Positions 1 to 6,794 of a DNA stretch of 12,201 nucleotides are shown piece after piece. Source of the DNA: an uncultured Eubacteriales bacterium (GTDB lineage: Bacteria > Bacillota > Clostridia > Oscillospirales > Oscillospiraceae); NCBI GenBank assembly GCA_934567745.1, contig CAKTJM010000048.1:1-12201 (forward strand), given 5' to 3'. The position numbers and the translations under genes are program-made. Position 1 is the first letter of the stretch. Each line of letters starts with the position of its first letter. The notes below the pieces were generated by a model that was not told the DNA's origin, ran no database searches, and was given only the letters and a program-made list of their open reading frames with translations.

Positions 1-198
1 CTTGTCGATGATGGGGGAATAGACCTTGTCGCCGAAGCGGACGTAGGTCACGACGCTGCCGCCGCGCTGGCTCATGCCGTGGACCTCCGAGACCTTCACG
101 TCATAGCCCGCGCCGACCAGCAGGTGGCCGAGCATCTTCGAGGCCAGCAGGGAGCCCTGCCCGCCGACGCCGACGATCATGATGTTGACAGTTTCCAT
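1..198 (-). CDS. iorB: Indolepyruvate:ferredoxin oxidoreductase beta subunit, N-terminal part (cut by window edge)
   Basis: This is the small subunit of the indolepyruvate:ferredoxin oxidoreductase. With IorA it converts aryl-pyruvates plus CoA and oxidised ferredoxin to aryl-acetyl-CoA, CO2 and reduced ferredoxin in the cytoplasm. Only the first 66 residues are visible; the family is usually about 190 aa, so roughly two thirds lie beyond the left edge. The visible part has the family signature: an early GVGGQG glycine-rich turn (residues 10-15), then EVHGMSQRGGSV (38-49) and YVRFGDKVYSPII (52-64), typical of the gamma-type domain of 2-oxoacid oxidoreductases. The ATG at 198 follows AAAGGAGAGAAGG with good spacing. 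It starts 13 nt after the iorA stop, so the two subunits are surely co-transcribed. Identity is strong; the partial length is an edge effect, not a broken gene. Confidence 0.93.
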   Translation of the reverse strand, partial: METVNIMIVGVGGQGSLLASKMLGHLLVGAGYDVKVSEVHGMSQRGGSVVTYVRFGDKVYSPIIDK

Positions 199-211
199 AT
201 CCTTCTCTCCT

Positions 212-1939
212 TTATCCGTTGAGCGCGTCGCGGTGGCACAGCTGGGTGCACACCCGGCAGCCGACGCACTGGGTCCGGTCGATGGCCACCTTGTCCCCGC
301 GCTTGACGAGGGCGGGACAGCCGATCCGCATGCACAGGCCGCAGCCGTTGCACTTGTCGAGATCCACCGTCAGCGGGGCGGCCTTCTTGACGCTCTTGAG
401 CATGACGCAGGGGCTGCGCGAGATGATGACTGAGGGGGCCTCGGCCTCCAGCTCCTCACAGAGCACCTTGTCGAAGCCCTTCAGGTCGTTCGGGTCCACC
501 ACCCGCACCCGCTCGATGCCGATCGCACGGCACAGGGCCTCCAGGTCGATGTGGGCCGCCGGGTCGCCGCGGAGGGTCTTGCCGGTGGTCGGGTTCTCCT
601 GGTGGCCGGTCATGCCGGTGGTGGAGTTGTCCAGGATCAGGACGGTGGAGTTCGTGTGGTTGTAGGCGATGTCCGTCAGGCCCGTGATGCCCGAGTGGGC
701 GAAGGTCGAGTCGCCGATGACCGCCACGCTGTGGCGCTCATGCTCCGCGCCGCCCGCGAGGTTGAACCCGTGCAGGCCGGAGCAGGACGCGCCCATGCAG
801 ATGTTCAGGTCCATCGCGCCCAGCGGCGGCATGACGCCGAGGGTGTAGCAGCCGATGTCGCCGTAGACCATGCACTTGCGCTTGGCGAGGGTGTAGAACA
901 CGCCCCGGTGCGGACAGCCCGCGCACATGACCGGCGGGCGGTTCGGGATCGCGTCCTCCAGCCCGACGGCGGCGGTCTCCGCCCGGCCCATGCAGCGGGC
1001 GAGACGGCCCTGGGTCAGCTCGTCCACCATGGGGATCAGCTCCTTGCCGGTCACGTCCAGGCCGATCTGGCGGCAGTGGTCCTCGATGATCGGCTCCAGC
1101 TCCTCGACCACCAGCACGCGGTCCACCTGCGCGGCGAAGTCGCGCAGCTTCTGCACCGGCATGGGCCAGGACAGACCGAGCTTCAGCACGCTCGCCTGCG
1201 GCCCGAAGACCTCGCGGACGTATTGATAGCTCGTCGAGGAGGTGATGATGCCCAGGCTGCGGTCCTCGCCCAGCTCCGTCCGGTTCAGGTCGGTGGTCTC
1301 GGCGAAGGCGGTCAGGGCCTTCGTGCGCTCCTCGACCCGGTAGTGGGCCTTGAGCGAGTTCGTCGTCATCATGACCCGCTCGGGGTCCTTATGATAGGGG
1401 CGGCGCGGCACCTCCTGCCGCTCGCCCTCGGTCACGATGCTCTGGGAATGCGAGATGCGCGTGCACATGCGCAGCAGGACGGGCGTGTGGAACTCCTCCG
1501 ACAGCGCGAAGGCGCGGCGGGTGAAGTCCAGGGCCTCCTGGGAGTCCGACGGCTCCAGCATGGGGACCTTCGCCGCGATGGCGTAGTGCCGGGAGTCCTG
1601 CTCGTTCTGGGAGGAGAACATCCCCGGATCGTCCGCCACGCACAGGACCAGACCGGCCTCCACCCCCTGATAGGAGATGGTGAACAGCGGGTCCGCCGCC
1701 ACGTTCAGGCCCACGTGCTTCATGCAGCAGGCGGCGCGCACGCCGCCGACCGCCGCGCCGTGGGCGACCTCCAGGGCGACCTTCTCGTTCGGCGCCCACT
1801 CACAATACAGCTCGGGATACTTCGCGGCCTCCTCCGTGATCTCGGTACTGGGCGTACCGGGATAGCTGGCGACCACGCGGCACCCAGCCTCATACAGGCC
1901 CCGGGCCACGGCCCGGTTGCCCAGCATCAATCCTCTCAT
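212..1939 (-). CDS. iorA: Indolepyruvate:ferredoxin oxidoreductase alpha subunit
   Basis: This is the large catalytic subunit (575 aa, normal for the family) of the thiamine-diphosphate-dependent aryl-2-oxoacid:ferredoxin oxidoreductase. It acts on aryl-pyruvates made by transamination of Trp, Phe or Tyr. The N-terminal pyrimidine-binding domain has YPGTPSTEI (26-34), PNEKVALE (50-57) and CCMKHVGLN (71-79). The TPP/Mg domain has CAGCPHRG (339-346), GDIGCYTLG (360-368) and GDSTFAHSG (409-417), followed by LDNSTTGMTG (436-445). The C-terminus is a two-cluster ferredoxin domain: cysteines 530, 533, 536 and 541, then 558, 561, 564 and 568. The reading frame stays open upstream for 82 more codons, but that stretch is the shadow of the TrpR-like gene. 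The true start is the ATG at 1939, which follows GGAGGAGG and overlaps the preceding stop as ATGA. The enzyme is expected to be oxygen sensitive. Specificity for indole-, phenyl- or hydroxyphenyl-pyruvate cannot be read from sequence. Confidence 0.95.
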   Translation of the reverse strand: MRGLMLGNRAVARGLYEAGCRVVASYPGTPSTEITEEAAKYPELYCEWAPNEKVALEVAHGAAVGGVRAACCMKHVGLNVAADPLFTISYQGVEAGLVLCVADDPGMFSSQNEQDSRHYAIAAKVPMLEPSDSQEALDFTRRAFALSEEFHTPVLLRMCTRISHSQSIVTEGERQEVPRRPYHKDPERVMMTTNSLKAHYRVEERTKALTAFAETTDLNRTELGEDRSLGIITSSTSYQYVREVFGPQASVLKLGLSWPMPVQKLRDFAAQVDRVLVVEELEPIIEDHCRQIGLDVTGKELIPMVDELTQGRLARCMGRAETAAVGLEDAIPNRPPVMCAGCPHRGVFYTLAKRKCMVYGDIGCYTLGVMPPLGAMDLNICMGASCSGLHGFNLAGGAEHERHSVAVIGDSTFAHSGITGLTDIAYNHTNSTVLILDNSTTGMTGHQENPTTGKTLRGDPAAHIDLEALCRAIGIERVRVVDPNDLKGFDKVLCEELEAEAPSVIISRSPCVMLKSVKKAAPLTVDLDKCNGCGLCMRIGCPALVKRGDKVAIDRTQCVGCRVCTQLCHRDALNG

Positions 1940-2259
1940 GCTTCCTCCTCCGTCTCTTCGGTCGTGCCGCGCTGGGCGGCCACCCGGTCCAGCAGCGCCG
2001 GCAGGGCGCCGGTGCCGTAGTTGAGCATCCGGTTCACCCGGCTCACCGTCGCCGAGCTGGCCCCGGTCTGGGCCAGGATGGCGGTATAGACCATGCCCGC
2101 GTGGAGCCTCTTCGCCACGTCGAACCGCTGCTCCATCGCGCGCAGCTCGGTCACGGCGCACAGGTCCTCGAAGAACCGCTGGCACTCCTCCGGCGTCTCC
2201 AGGGCCGCGATGTGCTCGTACAGCTCCAGGTTCGGCTCCTTTTTCCTGCCTCTGGGCAT
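1936..2259 (-). CDS. TrpR-like regulator of the YerC/YecD family
   Basis: This is a small (107 aa) DNA-binding protein of the TrpR superfamily, YerC/YecD branch. It is all-helical. The core LRAMEQRFDVAKRL (39-52) is followed by a helix-turn-helix at about 55-79, with the recognition portion GASSATVSRVNRMLNYG (66-82) matching this family. The N-terminus is basic (RGRKK) and the C-terminal tail is acidic (EETEEEA). The E. coli relative TrpR binds L-tryptophan as corepressor; whether this branch binds an amino acid is not established to my knowledge. Its start at 2259 follows AAGGAGG with 7-nt spacing. The gene begins 25 nt after the ligase stop, and its TGA overlaps the iorA ATG by 4 nt, so it is made from the same transcript as the enzymes. 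It therefore may control its own operon in response to an aromatic amino acid; that role is inference. Family assignment is confident; ligand and targets are unknown. Confidence 0.88.
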   Translation of the reverse strand: MPRGRKKEPNLELYEHIAALETPEECQRFFEDLCAVTELRAMEQRFDVAKRLHAGMVYTAILAQTGASSATVSRVNRMLNYGTGALPALLDRVAAQRGTTEETEEEA

Positions 2260-2284
2260 CTCCTCGCCTCCTTACTGTCCGGCC

Positions 2285-3919
2285 TCAGCTCCGGTTCTGC
2301 TGCGCCACGAGGTGCTCCGCACCGTAGCGCTTGCGCAGGACGGGCTTCTCGATCTTGCCGGTCGCGTTGCGCGGGATCTCCGCGAAGATGATCTCGCGCG
2401 GGCGCTTGTAGCGCGGCAGGTCCAGGCAGAAGTCGCGGATCTCCTCCTCGGTGCAGCTCATGCCGTCCTTGACCTCGATGATCGCGCCGCAGATCTCGCC
2501 CAGGCGCTTGTCGGGCAGGCCGATGACCGCCGCGTCCTTGATCTTGCTGTTGCTGCGCAGGAAGTCCTCGATCTGGACGGGATAGATGTTCTCGCCGCCG
2601 GAGACGACGACGTCCTTCTTACGATCGACCAGGAAGTAGAACCCATCGGGGTCCTGCATGGCCATGTCGCCCGTGTACAGCCAGCCGTCCTTGAGCACGT
2701 CGGCGGTGGCCTTCGGGTCGTTGTAGTAGCAGGTCATGACGCCGGGGCCGCGCACGCACAGCTCGCCGACCTCGCCTTGCGGGACCTCCTGGCCGTCCTC
2801 GCCCATGATCTTGACCTCCCACCGATAGCCCGGCACGCCAATCGCGCCGACCTTGTCGATGTTGTCCAGGCCCAGATGCACGCAGCCCGGGCCGGTGGAC
2901 TCGGACAGGCCGTAGTTCGTGTCGTACTGATGATGGGGGAAGTACTCCTTCCACCGGCGGATCAGGGACGGCGGGACCGGCTGCGCGCCGATGTGCATGA
3001 GCCGCCACTGGTCGAGCTTATAGTCCGCCAGCTTGATGTCCCCGCGGTCGAGGGCGTCGAGGATGTCCTGCGCCCACGGCACCAGGAGCCAGACGATCGT
3101 GCACTGCTCGTCGGAGATCGCCTTGAGGATGACCTCCGGGGTCGTGCCCTTGAGCAGGACGGCGCGGCCGCCCGCGATGAGGCTGCCCATCCAGTGGAAC
3201 TTCGCGCCCGTGTGATAGAGCGGCGGGATGCACAGGAAGACGTCGTCGTGCTCGATGCGGTGGTGCTTCTGCTCCATCTCCGCGGCCTGGGTCAGGCTGC
3301 GGTGCTTATGTAGGATCGCCTTCGGGAAGCCGGTCGTGCCGGAGGAGAAGTAGATCGCCGCGTCGTCGTCGTCGGTGATCAGCACCTGCGGTGCGACGGA
3401 CGAGCAGTCCGCCGCCAGCTCGCGGTAGCTCTCGGCGAAGCTCGGGCAGTTGTCGCCGACGTAGATGAGCAGGCGGCCCTTGCTGAGCTTCTCCGCGATG
3501 CTCTCGATGCGCCCGATGAACTCCGGCCCGAAGACGAGCACCTGGACCTCGGCCAGGTCCGCGCAGTACTGGATCTCTTCGGCGGAGTAGCGGAAGTTGA
3601 ACGGCACCGCCAGCGCGCCCGTCTTGAGCACGCCGAAGTAGATGGGCAGCCACTCCAGACAGTTGTACATCAGGATGGCCACCTTGTCCCCCTTCTTCAC
3701 GCCGCGGGAGAGCAGCATGTTCGCGAAGCGGTTGGCCTTCTCGTTGAAGACGTTCCAGCTGATCTCACGGCGGAACGGCTCGTCCGTCGTGGGCTGGATC
3801 AGGTCGTACTCCTTCCAGGTCCGGCGGCGGGTCTCCATGATCTCGGGGTTCAGCTCCACCAGCGCGGTCTCGCTGCCGTAGAGCTTCACGTTGCGTTCCA
3901 AAAAGTCGGTGACAGGCAT
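2285..3919 (-). CDS. AMP-forming acyl-CoA / aryl-CoA ligase (ANL superfamily)
   Basis: This 544-aa enzyme adenylates a carboxylic acid with ATP and transfers the acyl group to CoA, releasing AMP and PPi. All ANL motifs are present: phosphate loop FSSGTTGFPK (191-200), YGLSEST (336-342), LYTGDMA (414-420), hinge motif DRKKDVVVSGGENIYP (432-447), and C-terminal NATGKIEK (518-525) whose Lys522 should be the catalytic lysine. Length and motif spacing match medium- or long-chain and aryl-CoA ligases, not the shorter (about 430 aa) PaaK phenylacetate-CoA ligases. The next genes are iorAB, so an aryl-acetate (phenylacetate, indoleacetate or 4-hydroxyphenylacetate) is the likeliest substrate; this rests on context only. 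It is the first gene of the operon. The ATG at 3919 lies behind GAAAGGA, about 70 nt downstream of the predicted transcription start. A branched-chain or fatty acid substrate remains possible. Confidence 0.88.
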   Translation of the reverse strand: MPVTDFLERNVKLYGSETALVELNPEIMETRRRTWKEYDLIQPTTDEPFRREISWNVFNEKANRFANMLLSRGVKKGDKVAILMYNCLEWLPIYFGVLKTGALAVPFNFRYSAEEIQYCADLAEVQVLVFGPEFIGRIESIAEKLSKGRLLIYVGDNCPSFAESYRELAADCSSVAPQVLITDDDDAAIYFSSGTTGFPKAILHKHRSLTQAAEMEQKHHRIEHDDVFLCIPPLYHTGAKFHWMGSLIAGGRAVLLKGTTPEVILKAISDEQCTIVWLLVPWAQDILDALDRGDIKLADYKLDQWRLMHIGAQPVPPSLIRRWKEYFPHHQYDTNYGLSESTGPGCVHLGLDNIDKVGAIGVPGYRWEVKIMGEDGQEVPQGEVGELCVRGPGVMTCYYNDPKATADVLKDGWLYTGDMAMQDPDGFYFLVDRKKDVVVSGGENIYPVQIEDFLRSNSKIKDAAVIGLPDKRLGEICGAIIEVKDGMSCTEEEIRDFCLDLPRYKRPREIIFAEIPRNATGKIEKPVLRKRYGAEHLVAQQNRS

Positions 3920-3958
3920 CGTGGTCCATCCTTTCTATCTCAGCTGCGTCCGCTCTTA

Positions 3959-3973
3959 AGCTTTACAGCTTTA
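3959..3973. repeat. Tandem 7-bp direct repeat AGCTTTA in the ligase leader
   Basis: AGCTTTA occurs at 3959-3965 and again at 3967-3973, an 8-bp period, just downstream of the predicted transcription start. It lies where a repressor site would block transcription, so it is a candidate operator. That role is inference only; it does not resemble the CTAG-containing E. coli TrpR operator. Confidence 0.35.
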
Positions 3974-3994
3974 AATCTTTGAGTTATCCCCCTT

Positions 3995-4023
3995 ACTTTA
4001 GCACCGCGCCCCAGGAAAGTCAA
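3995..4023 (-). promoter_or_regulatory. Sigma-A type promoter of the ligase/trpR-like/iorAB operon
   Basis: On the minus strand a -35 box TTGACT (4018-4023, 5 of 6 to consensus) is followed by exactly 17 bp and a -10 box TAAAGT (3995-4000, 4 of 6). An extended -10 TGC triplet sits directly before it. The surrounding DNA is clearly more A+T-rich than the genes. Transcription should start near 3988, giving a leader of about 70 nt before the ligase ATG. Confidence 0.72.
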
Positions 4024-4028
4024 GCACC

Positions 4029-4063
4029 AAAACGCCCCCGCGCACGGGCCTTCGTGCGCGGGG
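4029..4063 (-). terminator. Intrinsic terminator after the M3B oligoendopeptidase gene
   Basis: A perfect 11-bp G+C-rich stem (4036-4046 pairing with 4053-4063) closes a 6-nt loop. On the minus strand it is followed by GCGTTTT. It starts 14 nt after the stop codon of the peptidase gene at 4078 and ends the murC operon. The U-run is only four bases, so termination may be incomplete, although the stem is very stable. It lies 12 bp upstream of the -35 box of the next operon. Confidence 0.75.
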
Positions 4064-4077
4064 ACGTGATGTCCCGT

Positions 4078-5790
4078 TCAGTGCCGGTCCAGACCGGCGT
4101 GGAGCGCGTCGAGCAGGGCCTCGGTCTCGCGGGCGAGGTCGCGCAGGGCCCCGTCCTCGAAGGGGGACCGCAGCCCCGCCTCGGCCAGCAGGTCCGTGAA
4201 GACCTTCTCGCCGCCCTGGGAGAGGAAGCGCAGATAGCGCGCGAAGGCGTCGGCATAGTCCCGGCGGGAGGCGAGCAGGAACTGCAGCGCCGCCGTCTGG
4301 GCCAGGCAGTAGTCGATATAATAGAAGGGCATCTCGTAGATGTGCATCTGGTACTGCCAGCGCGTGCCCTCCTCCAGATAGGGGATGCCGTCGAAGCCGA
4401 TGTGCGGGCGGAACGCCGCCTCCAGGCGGCGCCAGGCCGCCTTGCGCTCCTCCGGCGTCCAGTCGGGGTCCTCGTAGACCTGCCGCTGGAAGTCGTCCAC
4501 GATGACGCCATAGGGCAGGAAGGACAGCGCGTCGAGCAGGTGCAGGAACTCGTACCGGCCCGCGTCCGCCCCGAAGAAGCGGTCCATATACGGCCAGGCG
4601 AAGAACTCCATGCTCATGGAGTGGGTCTCGGCGGTCTCCATCCCGCCCACGCCCAGCTCGACGACGAAGCGGTTGTCCGCCGTGACATAGTCCGCCAGGG
4701 CGTGGCCCGCCTCGTGGGTGACGACGTCCACGTCGCCGGAGGTCCCGTTGAAGTTGGCCAGGATGAACGGCTGGCGGTAGGCCGGGAAGCTCGTGCAATA
4801 GCCGCCGCCCCACTTGTTCTTGCGGGACTCGACGTCGAAGGCCTCGGTCCCCAGCATGAAGTCGATGAACGCGCCCGTCTGCTCGCTCATGCTGTGGTAC
4901 ATGTCGCGGGCCGCGGTGAAGATCTCGTCCTTGCCGCCCTGGGGGACGGGGTCGCCCTCTGGGAAGATGATGTCATAGTCATAGAGCATCAGCGGCTCCG
5001 CGCCCAGCTCCTTCGCCACCGCCCTGCGCAGGCGGGAGACGACCGGCACCACGTCCCGCAGGACGTTGTCGCGGAAGCGGCGGACCTCCTCCGGGCCGTA
5101 GCACAGGCGGCCCATGCGGTAGTAGCCCAGCTCCACGAAGTTCGCATAGCCCATCTTCTTCGCCATCCGGTCGCGCACGTGGACGAGCTGGTCGAAGATA
5201 CCGTCCAGCTCCGCGCGGTGCGCCGCGAGGGTGCGGCCGAGGACCTCGTAGGCCTCCTTACGGGTCGCGCGGTCCGGGGACTTGGCGTACTTCATCAGCA
5301 GGGGCCGGGGGAGCTTCTCGCCCCGGAACTCGAACTCCATCCCCGCCATGAGCTGGGAGTACTGGCTGACGAGCCGGTTCTCCTCGACCATGTCCGGCAC
5401 GATCTCCGGCGACATGGCCTTGAGATCGACCTCGTAGGACCGGTACACCAGCGGCAGGACCGCGCCGCTGGCCGCCAGCTCCGCGCGGAACGGCGAGGCG
5501 AGCATCGCCTTGCTGTAGGCCAGGAGCAGCTCCTGGGCCTGGGGGCCGACCTCGTCGTAATAGTCCTTCTCCGCCAGATAGAACGCGTCCGCCGTATCGA
5601 TGCTGTAGCGCATATAGGACAGCGCCTCGGCGGTCTCGAAGCGGACGGCGAGCGCGTTGCAGCGCGCGCGGGCCGCGAGGACGTCCTCGGCGGAGCCTGC
5701 CGCCTGCACCTGGCGGACGATGGCCTCCATCTCGCGGGTGAACTCCTCGATCGTCACGCGCTCATAGGACAGCTCGGATACTTTCCTCAT
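4078..5790 (-). CDS. M3B family oligoendopeptidase (PepF-like zinc peptidase)
   Basis: This 570-aa cytoplasmic zinc metallopeptidase should cleave short peptides. The zinc site is intact: HEAGH at 359-363, and the third ligand Glu388 in GGMETAETHSMSMEFF, 25 residues after the second histidine as in family M3. Further family motifs are KWGGGYCTSFPAYRQPFI (326-343) and YEMPFYYIDYCLAQ (485-498), which includes the tyrosine-rich substrate wall. There is no signal peptide or membrane segment. The length is typical (550-600 aa). The ATG at 5790 follows GAGAGGAG, which overlaps the end of the upstream P1 peptidase gene; the gap between the two is only 15 nt. It is the last gene of the murC-coaB-coaC operon and is followed by a clear terminator. 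It probably recycles peptides. A direct role in wall or CoA metabolism is not evident. Confidence 0.92.
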   Translation of the reverse strand: MRKVSELSYERVTIEEFTREMEAIVRQVQAAGSAEDVLAARARCNALAVRFETAEALSYMRYSIDTADAFYLAEKDYYDEVGPQAQELLLAYSKAMLASPFRAELAASGAVLPLVYRSYEVDLKAMSPEIVPDMVEENRLVSQYSQLMAGMEFEFRGEKLPRPLLMKYAKSPDRATRKEAYEVLGRTLAAHRAELDGIFDQLVHVRDRMAKKMGYANFVELGYYRMGRLCYGPEEVRRFRDNVLRDVVPVVSRLRRAVAKELGAEPLMLYDYDIIFPEGDPVPQGGKDEIFTAARDMYHSMSEQTGAFIDFMLGTEAFDVESRKNKWGGGYCTSFPAYRQPFILANFNGTSGDVDVVTHEAGHALADYVTADNRFVVELGVGGMETAETHSMSMEFFAWPYMDRFFGADAGRYEFLHLLDALSFLPYGVIVDDFQRQVYEDPDWTPEERKAAWRRLEAAFRPHIGFDGIPYLEEGTRWQYQMHIYEMPFYYIDYCLAQTAALQFLLASRRDYADAFARYLRFLSQGGEKVFTDLLAEAGLRSPFEDGALRDLARETEALLDALHAGLDRH

Positions 5791-5805
5791 ACAGTGATGC
5801 TCCTC

Positions 5806-6792
5806 TCAGTCTTGACAAAAGCTCAGGTCGCGGCGGGCGGGACGGCCGTACAGGCCCTCGGCGGCCTCGACCGAGCGGACGATGGCCTCCTCCACGGCGC
5901 GCGCGGCGAGGATCCCCACCGCGTCCGGGTCGGCCGCGACGTCTCCGTGGCACATGGCGAACATCGTGTCGCCGTCGAAGGTCGCGTGGGCCGGGCGGAC
6001 CGCCCGGGCGACGCCGTTCTGCGCCACCGCGGCCAGCTTCTTCGCCTGGCTCTTCGTGAGGGCGGCGTTCGTCACGACGCAGCCGATGACGGTGTTCTCC
6101 CCCACGAACTTTCCGCTGAAGACGTCCCGCTGGCGCGTCCCGTGGGCCACCAGCCAGTCCTCGCTGCCGACGAAGCCGCCGCCGTCCGGGCGGCGCGCCC
6201 CGGCGACGATCTCGCCGCCGCGCACCACGTCGCCCATGGCGTTGCACGCCACGACGGCCCCGACCATCAGGTCGCCCTGCCGCCAGGCGCTCGCCCCGAT
6301 CCCGGCCTTCATCGCGTGGTCCGGGCCGAGGAGCTTGCCCACCGTGCAGCCGGTGCCCGCGCCGTGGACGCCCTCGACGAAGGGCAGGCCCCGCAGGGCC
6401 TCGACGCAGGCGGCGCGGCCCATCGCGGCGTCCGGACGGACGTCGGACCGGCCGCATTTCAGGTCGAAGAGGACGGCGGCGCAGACGTTCGGGACCACGG
6501 TCACGCCCACGTCCCGGCCGACGCCCTCCTTTTCTAATGCGCTCATGACGCCCCCCGCGGCGTCCAGCCCGAACGAGCTGCCGCCGGTCAGGACCACGGC
6601 GTGGACCGCCTCGCGGTGGCACACGGGGTCGAGGGCGTCGGTGTCGCGCGTGGCGGGCGAGCCACCGCGCACGTCCACCCCGGTCACCGCCCCCTCGGGG
6701 CAGAGGATCACCGTGCAGCCGGTCCCGGCCGCGCGGTCCTCCGCCTGTCCGAAGCGGAAGCCGGGGATCGTGTGGATCTCGATGCGTTCCAT
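5806..6792 (-). CDS. P1 family peptidase (DmpA / L-aminopeptidase-like, self-processing)
   Basis: This 328-aa protein belongs to peptidase family P1/S58, whose members fold like Ntn-hydrolases and cleave themselves to free a Ser or Thr nucleophile. Visible family motifs are TGGSSFGLDAAGGVM (69-83), the glycine-rich GAGTGCTVGKLLG (144-156), GEIVAGARRP (193-202), and NTVIGCVVTNAALTK (233-247). By alignment from memory, Thr234 (after Asn233) would be the processing residue; DmpA itself uses Ser, so this is a Thr variant if correct. Substrates in the family include N-terminal D- or L-amino acids and beta-peptides; the specific one here is unknown. Two ATGs are possible, at 6798 (MNMERI) and 6792 (MERI). 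The ribosome binding site GGAGG lies 7 nt before 6792 but only 1 nt before 6798, so I chose 6792. It then starts 2 nt after the coaC stop. Confidence 0.88.
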   Translation of the reverse strand: MERIEIHTIPGFRFGQAEDRAAGTGCTVILCPEGAVTGVDVRGGSPATRDTDALDPVCHREAVHAVVLTGGSSFGLDAAGGVMSALEKEGVGRDVGVTVVPNVCAAVLFDLKCGRSDVRPDAAMGRAACVEALRGLPFVEGVHGAGTGCTVGKLLGPDHAMKAGIGASAWRQGDLMVGAVVACNAMGDVVRGGEIVAGARRPDGGGFVGSEDWLVAHGTRQRDVFSGKFVGENTVIGCVVTNAALTKSQAKKLAAVAQNGVARAVRPAHATFDGDTMFAMCHGDVAADPDAVGILAARAVEEAIVRSVEAAEGLYGRPARRDLSFCQD

Positions 6793-6794
6793 GT

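Noticed and set aside
551..2020. A 489-codon open frame on the plus strand opposite iorA
   Set aside because: iorA on the other strand has complete catalytic and cluster motifs. The plus-strand translation is compositionally biased, with no family signature and no convincing ribosome binding site.
1940..2185. An 82-codon upstream extension of iorA
   Set aside because: The extra residues are Arg/Gly/Pro-rich and overlap the well-supported TrpR-like gene in another frame. The ATG at 1939 has a strong ribosome binding site and begins with the normal IorA N-terminus.
3979..6537. An 852-codon open frame on the plus strand
   Set aside because: It is antisense to the M3B peptidase and P1 peptidase genes and runs across the ligase promoter and the terminator. 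Its translation is low-complexity (Arg, Ala, Val, His, Asp rich) with no recognisable motif. Long antisense frames are expected opposite G+C-rich genes.
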